Notes: generated by a model not told the origin, from the sequence alone. Counted from the stretch's first letter, positions 11,592-26,177 are shown. The stretch: DNA of 64,000 nt from Lepturacanthus savala (GCA_030544235.1 CM060470.1:26501098-26565097); one strand, 5' to 3'. A program made the numbers and translations.

Positions 11592-14026
11592 CTCTGAGCC
11601 TTGTCACGCACGCGTGTGCATGCATGCACAGCTAGTTTGCCTCACCTGGCAGCAATCAGGGTGTGTGCTTGAGTAACTGCGGTGAAACAACATAAATGTG
11701 TGGCACAGATGGAGAGGCGGGGGTGGAGGACAGAGCGAGTCTTGTGAGGGTTACACAAAGAAACAGTACAAAATGGAAAACATGGAAATGATGCGCCGGC
11801 AGACAGCAAAGGACCCCTAAACAAGATTTGTAGGAGACAGTTGTGAACATTACAACAGAATTAAAAGTATGCCGTATACATCCAGTAAAGAGGTAAACCA
11901 AAACGTAATGCGAGTAGTGGGAGAGTGGAGGCTTCTGTAATAGTAGAGAGGAGATTGATTAAATGTTTACAGGCCATTTGTCCTCGGGAGGATAATTACG
12001 TGGTTTATGACCTGCATGAGAGAAAATAATAGAAAGCGAACGGAGAGGGCACTGACAACCTCTCAGTACATGTATAAATTGCAGCTGCTTTGGGGCAACC
12101 AAAAAATAAGACTATACAATAGAACCAGAAAAATATATCTATGGATTTATTTGCTCATTTTTTTTGTACCACATTCCACAGTCCCAGCATGCCCTGCTGC
12201 CTCCTGCTGAAATATTCTCAGTGTATCTGCAGTGAACTGCCGGAGGTGACTGCACTGATCTCCTGCCACTATACGGCTGCCAGTTAAGTGCTTGGACAGT
12301 TAAGTCCTGGGACGGGAATACAGCCGCACAGCAACCGACTGAAAAGTGTTCCGTCTACTTTATTATGGCCTGCTGGGGAACCAGGGTGGGCAGACCCCCA
12401 CAGTTCACCACACAACTGATTCTATTTGTAGCTGACAGGGGGCGTTAACTTACAGCTACCCTTATAGCTCTTTACATTGTGGCTCATGACGTCTTTGAAG
12501 AAATGGATCCCTGAGATTGAATAGACTAAATTTCTTTTTATTTCTAATCTGAATTCTGAAATACAGTTAGCAAGCGGTAGTTATCATATTTCATTATAAT
12601 TATTAAACTTCTAACATTTTAGACCACATATTGATTTAATATAATCACTTTCCTGCCATGATCGACCAAATTATATACCGTTCTACCCTCAATATATCTA
12701 ATCTAGAATAGTGCATGTGGCTTCTTGATTTAGAATATTCCAAGAGGTTAGGTTTGTAGAAAGGGAGGAAATTTGTTTTAAATTACAGATTAGGTCCTCC
12801 CCCAGACAGACCCACTGCCAATTATATCTTTTCACGTTTGCTCCCCCATCTTAAGCCTTTAAGGTTCTGTGTAACCGTTTGGTAGACCACACTTTGAGTC
12901 ACTATATCTCATTGAATAATGCATTGATCTTAACTCAACCTGAATGAGCCATCGCTAACACTTGGTTTAGTTGCGCTATGACAAAAAAATTCTCTAGATG
13001 GCTCTGTCTTTGAGCAGTATGTTTATTAATTTTATTTATTAATTTTTTTTATTTTGGAAAAACAGTTGATTGTTGTTATTGTTATCCTAAGTGAGTAAAA
13101 AACGCTAAAAAAATTTTGTCCATTGCTTTTTTCTTGGTGCGGACCTCAAAGGGCTACAGCCTAACCAGGCATCCATTGTGAGAAGCATCATTTTGTTTCT
13201 TTGTTTTTTAATCCTATGTTTTGGAACATATTTGAAAAATATGTATAATTTCTGGAGTCCATATCAAAAGACAGAGAGATCGAGTAGGTCAATTGAGCAT
13301 GACCGATGTTCATGTTATGAATAAAAATGAGTACTACTAACAGAAGAAACTATTTTTAACAGTTAGACAGTAGAATAGAAGTATTTAGACCTAAAAAAAA
13401 AACACTCCAGGCTGTTTCTGCAAGAGAACATGCTGTCCTTCTGTGTTCAGCACACCGCATGGCTACTGGATGTGCACATTCTCTCTCAGAAAAAAAAAAA
13501 GACACATTGACCAAAGGGCTTGTTGCTTATAAAATATTGAGCCCTCAGGAGTGGAGTACTTCATCTAATAAAAATAAAGTGGTTTTCCTTCAATATTCAC
13601 TATGCAGCTGTTCAAATAGCAATAAACTAACAGCATCACTAGGAGTAAAAAAAAAAGAAAAACAATATATACAGTGGGGCAAAAAAAGTATTTAGTCTGC
13701 CACCAAAATGTGCAAATTCTCCCATTTAAAAAGACCTGCAACTTGTAGGTTTTATCATAGGTACACTTCAACTATGAGAGACTAAATGGTTGGAAATATT
13801 CAGGAAATCACATTGTAGGATTTTTAATGAATTAATTAGTAACTTCCTCTGTAAAATAAATACTTGGTCACCTACAAAAAAGCAATATTTCTGACTATCA
13901 CAGACCTGCAATTTCTTCTTTAAGAGGCTCCATCTGTTACCTGTATTAATGGCACCTGTTTGAACTCCTTATCAGTATACAAGACACCTGTCCACAACCT
14001 TAAACAGTCACACTCCAAACTCCACT

Positions 14027-14103
14027 ATGGCCAAGACAAAAAAGCTGTCAAAGAACACCAGAAGCAAAATTATAGACATGCCCCAGACTGGGAAGACTGA
14101 ATC
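14027..14103 (+). pseudogene. Tc1-like transposase, N-terminal start fragment
   Basis: ATG 14027 opens MAKTKKLSKNTRSKIIDMPQTGKT, resembling the beginning of the helix-turn-helix domain of Tc1-family transposases. Homology ends near 14103, where unrelated sequence takes over. It lies in the same orientation as the C-terminal fragment at 15640-16136 and inside the same inverted ends. Confidence 0.65.
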
Positions 14104-14573
14104 TGTGCCCCCTGCTTAACCAATTAAATCCAATGAGCCTTTAACTCTATGACTGTCATTTTATACTCTAAATAAAAAATCTAAATGTTACTCATACAGC
14201 TTTGTTTTCTAATGATATAATAGTAGATCAATTAGACAAAAGGTTTTTCAAATAAATTAAGTTTACAAGTGCTTCCTGTCATGTGATGTCATCAACTTCC
14301 TGCTCCTTCCTCCTGAGAACATGGAGAAGACAAACCCTCCCAGAAAGAGGACAATTTATTTTGATTATTATGATTTTCAACCCTGGCATGTATATATGTA
14401 TTTAACATTTCAGGTCTCTAGAATAATACCCCAAAAAAGACATTTGTATATGGGATAACAGCCAGTAAAATGTTATTTTCTGCAAAGAAAAGAGTACAAA
14501 ATGAAAAACAGTAGATTAAATCATGTTAGGGACTCAACAGATATTATATATATATATATATATATATGTATAT

Positions 14574-15526
<953 letters not shown>

Positions 15527-15639
15527 GTATGTATGTTAAATGGGTAAAAAAATATACATATATATAAAATGACTGACTTAGCAGCTCTTAGGCTTAAATG
15601 GGTTAAGCCAGTATATGTCTAGGCCTGTGAAGTTTGCTA

Positions 15640-16136
15640 GAGAGCATTTGGATGATCCAGAAGAGAATTGGGAGAATGTCAGACAAAACTAAAATAGAAT
15701 GTTAAAAACTCAATTTGTCATATTTGAAGGAGAAAGAATGCTGAGTTTCATCTAAAGAACACCATACCTACTGTGAAGCATGGGGATGGAAACATCATGC
15801 TTTGTGGCTGTTTTTCTGCAAAAGGGACCAGGACGACTGATCCATCAGCATGACAATGATCCCAAACACACTACATGGGCAACGAAGGAGGAGCATTTCA
15901 AGGTCCTGATGCGGCCTAGTCAGTCTCAAGATCTCAACCCCACAGAACATCTATGGAGGGAGTTGAAAGTCTGTGTTGACCAAGTCTGTGACAGCCCTAA
16001 AACATCACTGCTCTGGAGGAGATCTGCATGGAAAATATTTGACCTCCATCATTGCCAGCAATGGATATATAACAAGTATCGAGATGAACTTTTGTTATTG
16101 ACCAAATATTTATTTTCCACCGTAATTTGCAAATAA
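15640..16136 (+). pseudogene. Tc1-like transposase, C-terminal fragment
   Basis: Frames here include GPGRLIHQHDNDPKHT and PSQSQDLNPTEHLWRELK, the second Asp and the final Glu regions of the DDE catalytic core. I count 30 residues between that Asp and Glu, against 34 in the family, so a short in-frame deletion has occurred. The part between GRLI and HQHDND, about 35-40 residues in normal copies, is also missing. Upstream DNA-binding domains are gone. Translation from ATG 15780 would give an inactive 118-residue remnant. Confidence 0.85.
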
Positions 16137-16600
16137 ATTCTTTAAAAATCAATGCGATTTTCTGGATTTTTTTGTCTCTCATAATGGAGGTATGTGTATG
16201 ATGAAAAATGCTTTTTAGTGGGAGAACATGCACAATTGTGGCTGACTAAATACCTTTTTGCCCCACTGTAGGTCCATTTATCATCAGGTGATTTCACCGA
16301 CATAGCATCAGCTTTATGGTCAGAAAGAGACAATTCTGACAACTGAAATGCAGCAACTTCTATACTTTACACATACATGAAATAAATGCAAACATGCTGC
16401 ATGTATGTAAAGTGAGAAAAAAAAGATTTTCCAAGCGGGTGTTACATGAGGAAGACACAATTAGAAACAGAGTGTAGTTTCAAATAGAAGTGGATGCTGT
16501 GTGGGTGTCGGAACCTTTACGTCTGGGGACCGGAGTTTATTTAGTAGCTTGAGCTCAAGTGGAGGCTTCGGCTGTGGTTGTTTAGGTTTAACACAACCAA

Positions 16601-16603
<3 letters not shown>

Positions 16604-16639
<36 letters not shown>
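16604..16639. repeat. (AT)n microsatellite, about 36 bp
   Basis: Pure AT dinucleotides located just outside the Tc1 element that ends at 16268. Confidence 0.96.
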
Positions 16640-16642
<3 letters not shown>

Positions 16643-19122
16643 AATAGTACCATCACATCCAGCAGCATCTGAAACCCCCTGACCACTGGAATTCGGGGGC
16701 TGCATCTGACGATACACTTCAGGTGGTGCAGAGGTGAGAAAGTAGGCAGAATTTTCTTGATCTTCAAATGCTCACATTATTTTTCACATGTACATCCACC
16801 ATGCATCCGTTTGAAGAGAGATCAGCTCCGCCTTTTTTTTAATAGCGATCCCAAAATACCACCGTAAAGAAGACCCCCCTCATTATGGTGGCTTTGCCTA
16901 CACTGAATCAAACAAAGCTATCCTAATCCTGTGTGGGCTTTTAAACAGCTTGCCGGCATTCCGGCACATGTGTGATGCAGCAGCATCTAGCATGACAAAC
17001 GCCAGCGGCCTTCTAAGCTATAACGCTAGGTGAACAGTATATTGAAGTGTCTTTCTAGCCGTTGCTGCAAGCGTTATGTGAGAAACGTGACTGTGCGATG
17101 AGAAACATGGTAAAGAAGAAAGAAACAGGAAATGGGGCCCACACATACAAAACACCTCACTTCTGTCTTGAACGTCACTGTTCACGATGGAGGCGAGGTG
17201 CCTGCACCCATTCTCAGTTGTTTGTAGATGACAACAACATGCAAGACCATAGAGGTCCAACAATAAAGTTTTGTTTCGTGTTTTCTAGACTCATGATGCC
17301 TGTTGACAGTTGTTTTATGATTCTTTATGGTCACTCAGAACTGGCTTTGAAGACAAAGCCAACAGTCACAGGGAGGAGAGACGCTACATCATTTATTAAG
17401 TTGAATAACAGATGGCAGCCAACATGAGCATGGGTAACCACAATGTGGGTAATTCGTTGTAGCAATGACAGATATAGCAAAATTGACTGGACTGAGATAG
17501 AGCAGAAAAAAATGCTGACAATTACAGAAAAACACAGGCAATAGGAAACGAAACGCTTACATGACGTTGAATCACTTCATCTGTGCAGGGGTGATTTCTG
17601 TACTGTGTTGGTTTCATTTGTATAATTTAGTTGGAATTTAAATGGTTACATTATCCTGTCTTACTGAACATGTAACTGACTTTGTACATGCACTGGTTCA
17701 CTGCAGCACTTTCTTTAACAAATTTTTTACAAATGGAGTTCCGCTTCCAAGGCTGTCATTACTGCTGAGCCACTTGTGCAGGCATTGATCTGCTACTATG
17801 TTTAAGTGACTGTTGTAAAATTAGCAGGTCAAATAAGGCATAATATTTCTGCTGCTACTTGCACATCTAGTTCTGAAATGAAAACTGACCACAAAAGAAG
17901 AAACATATGCAGAAGCTAAAAGGGGCCGCATCTCTTTTTCATCCCTGTAATGAACCCCTTGCTACTGGTCCACTCTGCTAGAGCCTCGAGAGGCAATGAA
18001 GTTATTACCGTGTGGGACTGTGTAATTACACCACCAGTGTCCAAGCTCTCTTAAGGGTCCCCCTGCGGTTCATCACATGTTGAAAACCCCAAAGTGCAGC
18101 TGTTAAGAATAGCTTGTAGACTGAATGGCTGGATATACATGAGCAACTGAACACAGGATGATGTCAAAGCTAATATCTTATCCAATATTTGCTGCATTTT
18201 ATATCGGCCATTGTTGCCACTTCTGGGCTGGTCAGGATAGGACTTTGTTACCATATAGGAAGTTTCTTCTCTCTGATGCTCGGATGTATTCTTACAATTT
18301 TTTACAATTCAAAAGCTCATATTTCAGGGGTTAACCTTCCCTATATGTCCTGCCAAGTCCTAATCCTGCCGCTGCTCTGACATGATGACATAATGAAAGG
18401 CTTCCTCTTTCCTTCACTTCCACTGCTCACCTTCTTTCCTTCCCCCACATCTGCCTCATTCTGTGACCTACATTCAACTGTGCTGCTGTGCATGCAGATG
18501 TAAACGTAGATGCCGCTCCAGTGACTACGTTAGTGTCTCTACGTATGTTTGTTAAAGTCATTTTAATGATATATCTAACCCACATAGAGGCTGAATTATT
18601 ATTGCATTCACAACTGCATCTCTTTAAAAAAAGACGGGTGTGTAGTTAAATCACTGTGTTCCTGCTTGGTGTTTATGAAAATTTGACCTCAGCACTGGCA
18701 CCTATAGCATGTGGAGCTAAGAACACACTTCAGGCGATACAGCTCATTCCAGCCATCCTACAGCCTGCCAATCATATACATTAGAGCATGTAATTGCATG
18801 ACTGCCTGCACGCATATAGAAACACAGCTAAGTATAAATCAGCATTGAAACCGTACAGGACAAACTTCAGGTAAAATACAATGAAACAGGAGAAAAAGTT
18901 CAGTTCCTTCTCCTCAGAAGTAAGACGGTTAAATGGAGACAACAGATGACTTAGGTTTATAAAAAAAAAGAAAAAGAAAGAAAGAAAAAGAAAAAGCAGG
19001 CAAGCCTAGTATTGCCTGACAACTTGCCGGGACTTGCATGCAATGCCTGTCAGTCTGAGTGTTACTCTACAAAAGTATGATGGCCTTGCTGTCAACTCAG
19101 TGGATAAAATATTGTTTCCTTA

Positions 19123-19979
19123 TAGAGCTGGGACAATTATAATCTCAGTCTCTATTTTGAGAACCAATTAATCATTTTAGTCATTAGTTAAGAAAAATTG
19201 CCAAACATTTGCTGGTTTCAGCTTCTGAAATGTGATAATTGGATGGTTTTCATATGTGACATTGAACTGTATTTTTGGACTGAACAGATAAAAAAAACTT
19301 TTAAAGATCACTTTTCAGATATTTTATGAATAAAACAATTAATTAAATAATCATCAGGTTATTCAATACTGAAAATGTGTAACCTCAACCCTTTACAGTT
19401 CAATGTGGAAAATAAAGAAGCATAACTCATGCCATTTGGCATTTGAGTTTTTAATTCCTAAACCATGCCAATGAAAATCATATGCAAGAAGTCAGAAACA
19501 AAGTGTGTTTTGTACTGTTGCTTCGTTCAGTATCAGTTTCATTTCGAATGAGAACAGAGGAAACTAATAATCACATCGTACGGAAGTAGTGGTTAATTAT
19601 CTGATCAAGAATGTCTTGTCTGAACTTCACTGCAGCTTCGACTACATGAATTGCCACAACTCCACAAAGGTTATTATAAACAATTTATATAATTCAATTT
19701 ACGGACTCTCTTTTTTTGGCAACATTCACTGTTTCCAGCATTGCAAATTTGATTATTGTCTGGATTCTTTATCTGCTATCATAGAAAACTCATTAGGTCT
19801 CAGTTTCTGACTGTTGGTCAGACAAATAAAGAATGCATTACACAATTACAAAATGCCAAATTAACAAAATGCCTTTCAGAACATGTGACTGGCTTTTTTC
19901 CCCTATTTTCACTTTTCATTATTTTTAGTTTTATTACATTCTTCAACATGTAGCTATAATTTGTATTGCCCAGCTCTAT
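19123..19979. mobile_element. Decayed hAT-like element with inverted ends
   Basis: Ends ATAGAGCTGGGACAAT (19123) and ATTGCCCAGCTCTAT (to 19979) are near-perfect inverted copies. Inside are blocks such as CCAAACATTTGCTGGTTTCAGCTTCTGAAATGTGATAATTGG. AATTAATTGATTAATC-type sequence also lies just outside the right end, so the true boundary may be near 20050. A related piece, TTAATTATCTGATCAAGAATG (19593), has a diverged counterpart near 24055. Confidence 0.45.
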
Positions 19980-20693
19980 CAATCGGTTATCAAAATAATT
20001 GCTAATTAATTTTCATTGGATCAACTAATCTATTAAAAATGACTAATCATTGCACGCACGCATATAAAGAGGAAACTATCAGGCTGCTGTAATAGCAGGG
20101 CTAGCAAGGTCAGGACAGAAAGTACTCCATTACAGACTGTTCCCACTGAGGCAGATTAGGTCCATCCTGTCTCCTATTATCCTGCTTCAACCATAGCACC
20201 GATTATATCAGTGGAGGAAAAATGTCTATTTTTGCAAAGGCTCACTTTGAAACCCATTTATCTTGCTCTAAAAAAGTGACTACACCCAATAATGGCCAAG
20301 AGGTGCAGGGAGGCGGAAGTGTCTCACACACACCTGTCACAGTCCATCTGCTGTAGAAAATTCCCACTTGATCCACCATGCAGAGATGAGACAACTAGGT
20401 CTGCATCCACACATGCACTTAACCAGTCTTTAATTCATCTCTATTAACAGATATCTACATGAATGCAGAATCTGTAGGCAACAGGAAAAGATTTTGGTAC
20501 TGGAAAACTTCTGATTTCTATTTGTGGAAGTAGGTGCTGGGTATACAGTAACAAACAGAAATGATATTATTTGAGATCATGATGAGACTTGATGTTGTCT
20601 TAGACTTTCGATGCTGTAAGATTAGCGTGTATGTTGTAGTCAAGCGAGTCATTTTCTGAATCTAGACAAGTCTAACCGGTAAACTTTTGGCTC

Positions 20694-20726
20694 GAATAAC
20701 TGGAATGGGCATCATTCCAGTTATTC
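20694..20726. repeat. Perfect 14-bp inverted repeat, 5-nt loop
   Basis: GAATAACTGGAATG (20694-20707) and CATTCCAGTTATTC (20713-20726) enclose GGCAT. Confidence 0.85.
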
Positions 20727-21530
20727 TCAAACTTGGGAGAGTGGATATGTTTATAACTCACCTGATTACATTATTTTTAGGGATTAAAATTCAGCCTAAT
20801 TAAGGAGTTACAGCTTTGAGTGGCAGGTGGCTTGCCATTAGCAGGCTACAGCATGTTGTCTGCTAGGCTCAGCTCCCACCCAGCTCCACACTTTCGTCCA
20901 AATATGTTCATGGGAAACTCATTCCTGGATTAAGAAAAAAAAACAACCAAACAAAATGGCAGTAGATGTGACTGTCAAAATACAGGTCCACAAACCAATG
21001 GGGGACATCACAAAGACTTCATCCACTTTTTATACAATATATGGTTCTGATATTGGCCTTCATTCTAAGGATGGAGCGAAATAAAAATGTGTGGCTGAAG
21101 CCAAATAATATAAAAACACATGGACAAATACTGAATGCAGTAGTTAAATTTTAATATTTTTTAACATTGCATGAATAGTCTCAAATAACTTATTAGACAT
21201 GTTTTTCATCTCCGGTAAGCACATATTCAAGAGGGGCATACACACCACAAACGGCAAAATGCTGCAAACACAGAAATGATGCAAAACCAAAAACACACAT
21301 TAAAACACACATATAAATAATTCAACTAAAAACATTGCAGGATAAAAATGCTGCAATCATAGAAACAAAGCAAGAGCAAAGACTTACAAAGCCACAAAAC
21401 AAAGGCAAAAGAAAAATGCTGCAAATGTCAAAAACACACAAACCCCAAAACAACTGCAAACTTCAAATTCACTCCACAGTCCACTGCAGTTGCACAAAAA
21501 CAGCAGCACATCACAGTCAAAGTAGCAGTT

Positions 21531-21889
21531 CGTTGCCAGGGAAACATGACGTTCTGCTCTGTGCGCCGTTCAGACCCAGGTGAAAACAAAGAACCTTAAT
21601 ACAAACCACACATATTAAAAAAGGAAACCAAAGTCATTGATTTCACAAAGGGTTTAAAATTACCAGTCACCAGTGATGACAACTTCTGACTCTTTGGCTG
21701 GTGAATGAAGTCACTCAGCAGCCACAAAAAAAAAAAAAAAGATTCAAGATACCATGTGGTGCGGATTAGATGTGAAAATTGTTGATTTCAATTCATTTTA
21801 AATTCTACGGCTTGCATTAACACATTTTTGTTTTTACTCGGGTCCAAATGGTACAGGGCGCACCAGTGCGTCATGTTTCCTTGGCAACG
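21531..21889. repeat. Inverted pair of about 50-bp diverged arms
   Basis: CGTTGCCAGGGAAACATGACG at 21531-21551, continuing through GTGCGCC and CAGACCC to about 21580, is matched in reverse by GGGTCC...GGGCGCAC...CGTCATGTTTCCTTGGCAACGG at 21840-21890. The arms are clearly related but diverged, and the roughly 260-bp spacer carries an A-run. Confidence 0.65.
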
Positions 21890-21993
21890 GAAATGGACCG
21901 TCAGTTTTTGTTGTGATTCCGTGTGATTGGCGCTGTCCTTTGCAAACTTATTTGACTTTTCTAAGACGGCCACGATGGCCACGAGATGCATAC

Positions 21994-21998
21994 AAACA

Positions 21999-22030
<32 letters not shown>

Positions 22031-22039
22031 GACACACGG
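21994..22039. repeat. (CA)n microsatellite, slightly imperfect
   Basis: CA run with single interruptions (ATA, GAC), next to the inverted-repeat pair at 21531-21889. Confidence 0.9.
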
Positions 22040-23180
22040 TCACTGCCCTCCCCATTAGCCCCTCTCTTTGTGTCAGAGCACCAAGTGAAGTGTTCATGCA
22101 CCTTGTAATTACAAAAGCAGAGGATGTGTTTCATATAAAATCAAACACACTGACACAGCCCTTGAGAGGGTAAAAAAAAAGCCCGACTCACTCACAAATG
22201 AGTAACAGACAAGAGAAAGTCATCAGACAGCCACTGGCTGTTCAGAGCCTAAACAGGAAGCTGACTTTAAAGTTTTAAACCAACAACAGAGTTCATGAAG
22301 TGCTCCACTAGTCACAGTCACAAGAAAAAGAAACCACAATGCCAAAATTGAGTGTAAAAAGTCCCCTTTAGGAAGTGCATCAGATACGGCAGAACCGGGA
22401 AGAGTTGAATCATCCTGACCTTCGGAGCACATGATCTTCTGATAAATGACAAAGGACAACGGTTCTTGATGACAGGCTTTCATGGCGCATGGAGCCCTCT
22501 CGAATACAGCCTGCCAACAGCAAGGTCCTCTGAAGGAAATGTGGCTCCACAGCACCTCACATTACAGCCCATAAATACAGCTGGAAGCACTGACATCCAC
22601 ATTGAGTGTTTGATGTGAGAAAGTAGAGAAAGTCCACTTAAAGGCTCATTCCCCTGGTACCCTTTTATATGGAGCTTTATGACTGGTCACCTTCTCACAC
22701 CTACAGTGCAGAACACAATCTTTATTTGTTTCTCTTTGTTTCACTAAGAATTAAAATCAACATTTCTTTTGTTCAGACCCACAATAAGATCATAGGAGCC
22801 AAACAGCATAACACACGGGCCAATACTTACAAATACATATGCTAATAGGATTTATTTGGCATTTCACACACTGGCTGTGATTGAGAAAAAAAATAAAAGC
22901 ATGTTTGACTGCTCAGAGAACAAGCCCACCACTAATCTAGAGCTCTATGGCCATTTTCAGACAGCTTAACCTCCCTATAATCTGTCTGAACTCTGGACAC
23001 TTACTTCTAAACATGGACTAAGATTAGCAGCCTATCACAGACTTATAGTACAACTCTGAAAGCTACGCCACAATAAGCTGTGCAAACATCCAATCTCCCT
23101 GTTTTAGAAGCTGCACCATATGGAGCACAACAACACACACACTTCAGGAAGTTTACATTCTTGTAAAGACAGTTAATTAC

Positions 23181-23331
23181 CGTGGACGTCCATGTGTTTC
23201 TGATGAGGAGTCCTGTCCTCAGAGAAACACCCGGCCAGGAGTGAGGGGCACAGCTGGTCTTGATGACTCCAGCCGGCGCTGCAGCGCTTGAAGGCTGAGC
23301 TCAGATAACTGCTGCTCTGGTGAGTGAGCAT
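23181..23331 (-). other. Possible alternative leader exon (151 nt) within the st6gal2 5' intron
   Basis: On the minus strand an ATTTCAG acceptor precedes 23331 and a GTAATT donor follows 23181. The block between is GC-richer than its surroundings with several CG dinucleotides. It opens with ATG and stays in frame to the donor, stopping just beyond it. If spliced to the exon at 9088 the frame would close quickly, so it would act as leader or as part of a noncoding RNA. The splice sites are only moderate, and this could be an ordinary conserved or chance block. Confidence 0.25.
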
Positions 23332-26102
23332 CTGAAATTACACCTCCACCTTCCCAGAGTGCCCCGCCCACCCTGCTCTAATGTATCCCTGCATACAGTG
23401 GAGCTGATAATAATGACACCCCATCTCTAGCTTCGATTGACAGTAAAATTACATACGAACATTAACTCAAAGGAGGAAATGAAGAAGTATGTGGTCCAAC
23501 ACAGATTCTGTTTTTATGAAACAAGTGAAATTAGATAATTAATAGATAATAAAGAAATTAGATAATAATAATAACAATAATTAGATGTCGACCTTAATAT
23601 AAGATCACAGAGTGGTGTCCACGCAGTAGCTTTTTCCTCCTCTTCAGCTGCGTAAACCCTGTCTGTACAACATGTCGTCGGCCACTGTATCTGTGAATGT
23701 CATTGCATTTACTGATCAGCTACTAACAGTCAACAAGGCTGATACCAATATATCGGCGCATCTCTCATTTCAGCTCATATTTTTTGCAGGGGAAGTTGAC
23801 AGTTCCGAACCTCACTATAATACATGAAGCAATATCATCTCATGGTTAAATCAATGGGCCTGTTCTGAGCGGCCTCATAGTGCTTTATTGTGCTGCTAGT
23901 GAAAGCATCTATCACTGCGTGGCTGTCTTTCAGTGTCGACAGTCAACAAATGTGCCCTTGGACCATAACTCTCACCATTTCGGTCCTTGAATTCAGTTGA
24001 ACTGCAAATGTGATCACAGGAATTCAGTCATCGCACCTTACTGGATTAGGTGTCAATTATCTGATCGAGAATCTCTCTTCGCTGCACTTCGCTTCCACAT
24101 AAATCGCCTCCTCCCTAGACCTCCTCTAGTCCGATGCTAATGAGAGCAGTCTGTCTTTGACAAACAAGTTTACTCTGTTATTGGGTCATCACTGACTGCA
24201 GTAATGCGTTTCATTAGTTATTATTTTTAGCACTATTCTGTCACAGCTACTCCACCTTTTTAAAAAATAAATAAAAAGGTCCTTTTCCAAACAATGAAAT
24301 ATTTCAGCACATAAAATGCGAACCAAAATTGTCATGTAACTGATCATTTAATGTATCCTCCTGTATCCAATCGCTGCAGATGCGTGTCCCAAAGTACTGC
24401 TGCATACATCAGCCCCACAATAGTCATGAAGGCACGCTCGATATGCTGAAAAATCAATGCACTCTATGAGACGTTGTTGATAGCACGCAACTCTCTGGTG
24501 AAACAACCAACGAGATTTTTATCCGGTTGGTGGAGAAAATGAGAGTAAATCGCTGCAGATGCTGTATGCCAGTTTCTCAATGTAAGGATTTAAGAGGAAT
24601 TTGCACACAGGAAGCAGCTCTCCTGCACACCTGTGCACTCTCTGATCACCCTGAGGGACAGTGCCCCATTTGGGACAATAAATATCCAGCTGCAGCGACA
24701 AAGGAAGTGCCAGCCAGTGTGCAATGGTAATTACATAGTTAAGTGTCAAAGCAATAATGCAGATGTTCTATTAGAATCACAACCATCTCACAGCCTGATG
24801 GTGTGTGTGGGGGGCATTTATTAGGTGTCCATTAGCACATTCATAATGCATCGTTAAAAGTGGGCACCAACATCTGTGGCTCACTTAACTATGAAAGAAA
24901 ATGTCCTGGAAAAGGAAAGATGAATAATTTAGTTTTATATGACGTGCATGTAAAATCATTCAGCTCTATCCTCAGGGGGAAAAAAAGAAAAAAAACACCG
25001 TCCACATAGTTCAACTTTTGTCCTCATCGTAACCTGCTAAAGAGCTAAAAAACACCAGCTGCATACACAAACAAAATGACAGTGTTTCTGACGCAATGTC
25101 ACCATCGCCTGGTGAGAAGCTTTGTGTTTTCTTCCCGGTGCTGTTTTTGCTGCACAGGGAAGAAAATACCGAGAACATATTGGGTCCTTTGATTCCAGTA
25201 GTGAGAAAGTGTGTGTGCGCGTATGTGTGTGTGTGTGTGTATGTGTGTGTGCGTGTGTATTTTCTATTCTATTCTCAACCTCCACCACTGCTCTTGAAGG
25301 TGATGTGTGTTTCTGTGACACTGAGATGAATCTCAATAACTCAGAGTGATAAACCTCCACTTTTCTTATTCGACTTTAAAGAAAAGGTGACACACTGCAA
25401 ACCCCCACATTCAGACAAAAAAAGGAAGCCACTTAATTGCCCTTGACACTTGTTTGTTTTCCTCAGCTTTAAAATGCCCTCACTTGTGCTACGTGACGGT
25501 GAATAGGAATCTAACACTTTTGTGTTGCAAGAGCATGGTCTAATGTTACTAATTAAATGACTCTGAACAACAAAAGCTGGCTCTGAAAGTGGTGCAGCTG
25601 TGGAGCCATATGAAAGTGTGCTGACTGAAATAAAACTCACTAAAATATACTTCCTGACAGCAAGGGGCCTGCCTGTGCATTTCCCCCTCAGCAAACACCA
25701 CTATGTTACAATAGGAATTTTAGAGGGTGACTATCATTAATCTGCATTTTGGTGTCAGTATATTTATAATATTATGCTCAAGGGCGTAGGTTGGGGGGGC
25801 ATTTGGTAGAATATTGGAAATATCTGTATGCAAATGAAAACACAAAATGCAGGTGACAAAATATAATGCAGTGAGCTTCTTTCTGTATTGCTTTTTAAAT
25901 CTATTTTCCCATACATCAACTTTTCTCATTTGATATTGTCCCTGCTGATTCAGCATACATATAGGTATGATTTATGATTTACTACATTTTTCAAAATAAA
26001 CGTCCTCTGCTTCTTTCATGCTTTTATTCTAAATCTCGAGGGGGACGGATCCCCTGCATCTACCCCTGAAATCTACAGCTACTCTCCTGCAGCTCTTTTG
26101 TT

Positions 26103-26103
<1 letters not shown>

Positions 26104-26174
<71 letters not shown>
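26104..26174. repeat. (TG)n microsatellite, about 71 bp, near the CpG island
   Basis: Uninterrupted TG run about 530 bp from the candidate st6gal2 first-exon donor. Histidine/threonine-rich frames across it are artefacts. Confidence 0.97.

Positions 26175-26177
<3 letters not shown>

Noticed and set aside
11259..11635. Overlapping open frames on both strands rich in Cys-Val or His-Thr
   Set aside because: They run through a TG microsatellite; the flanking parts have no coding character.
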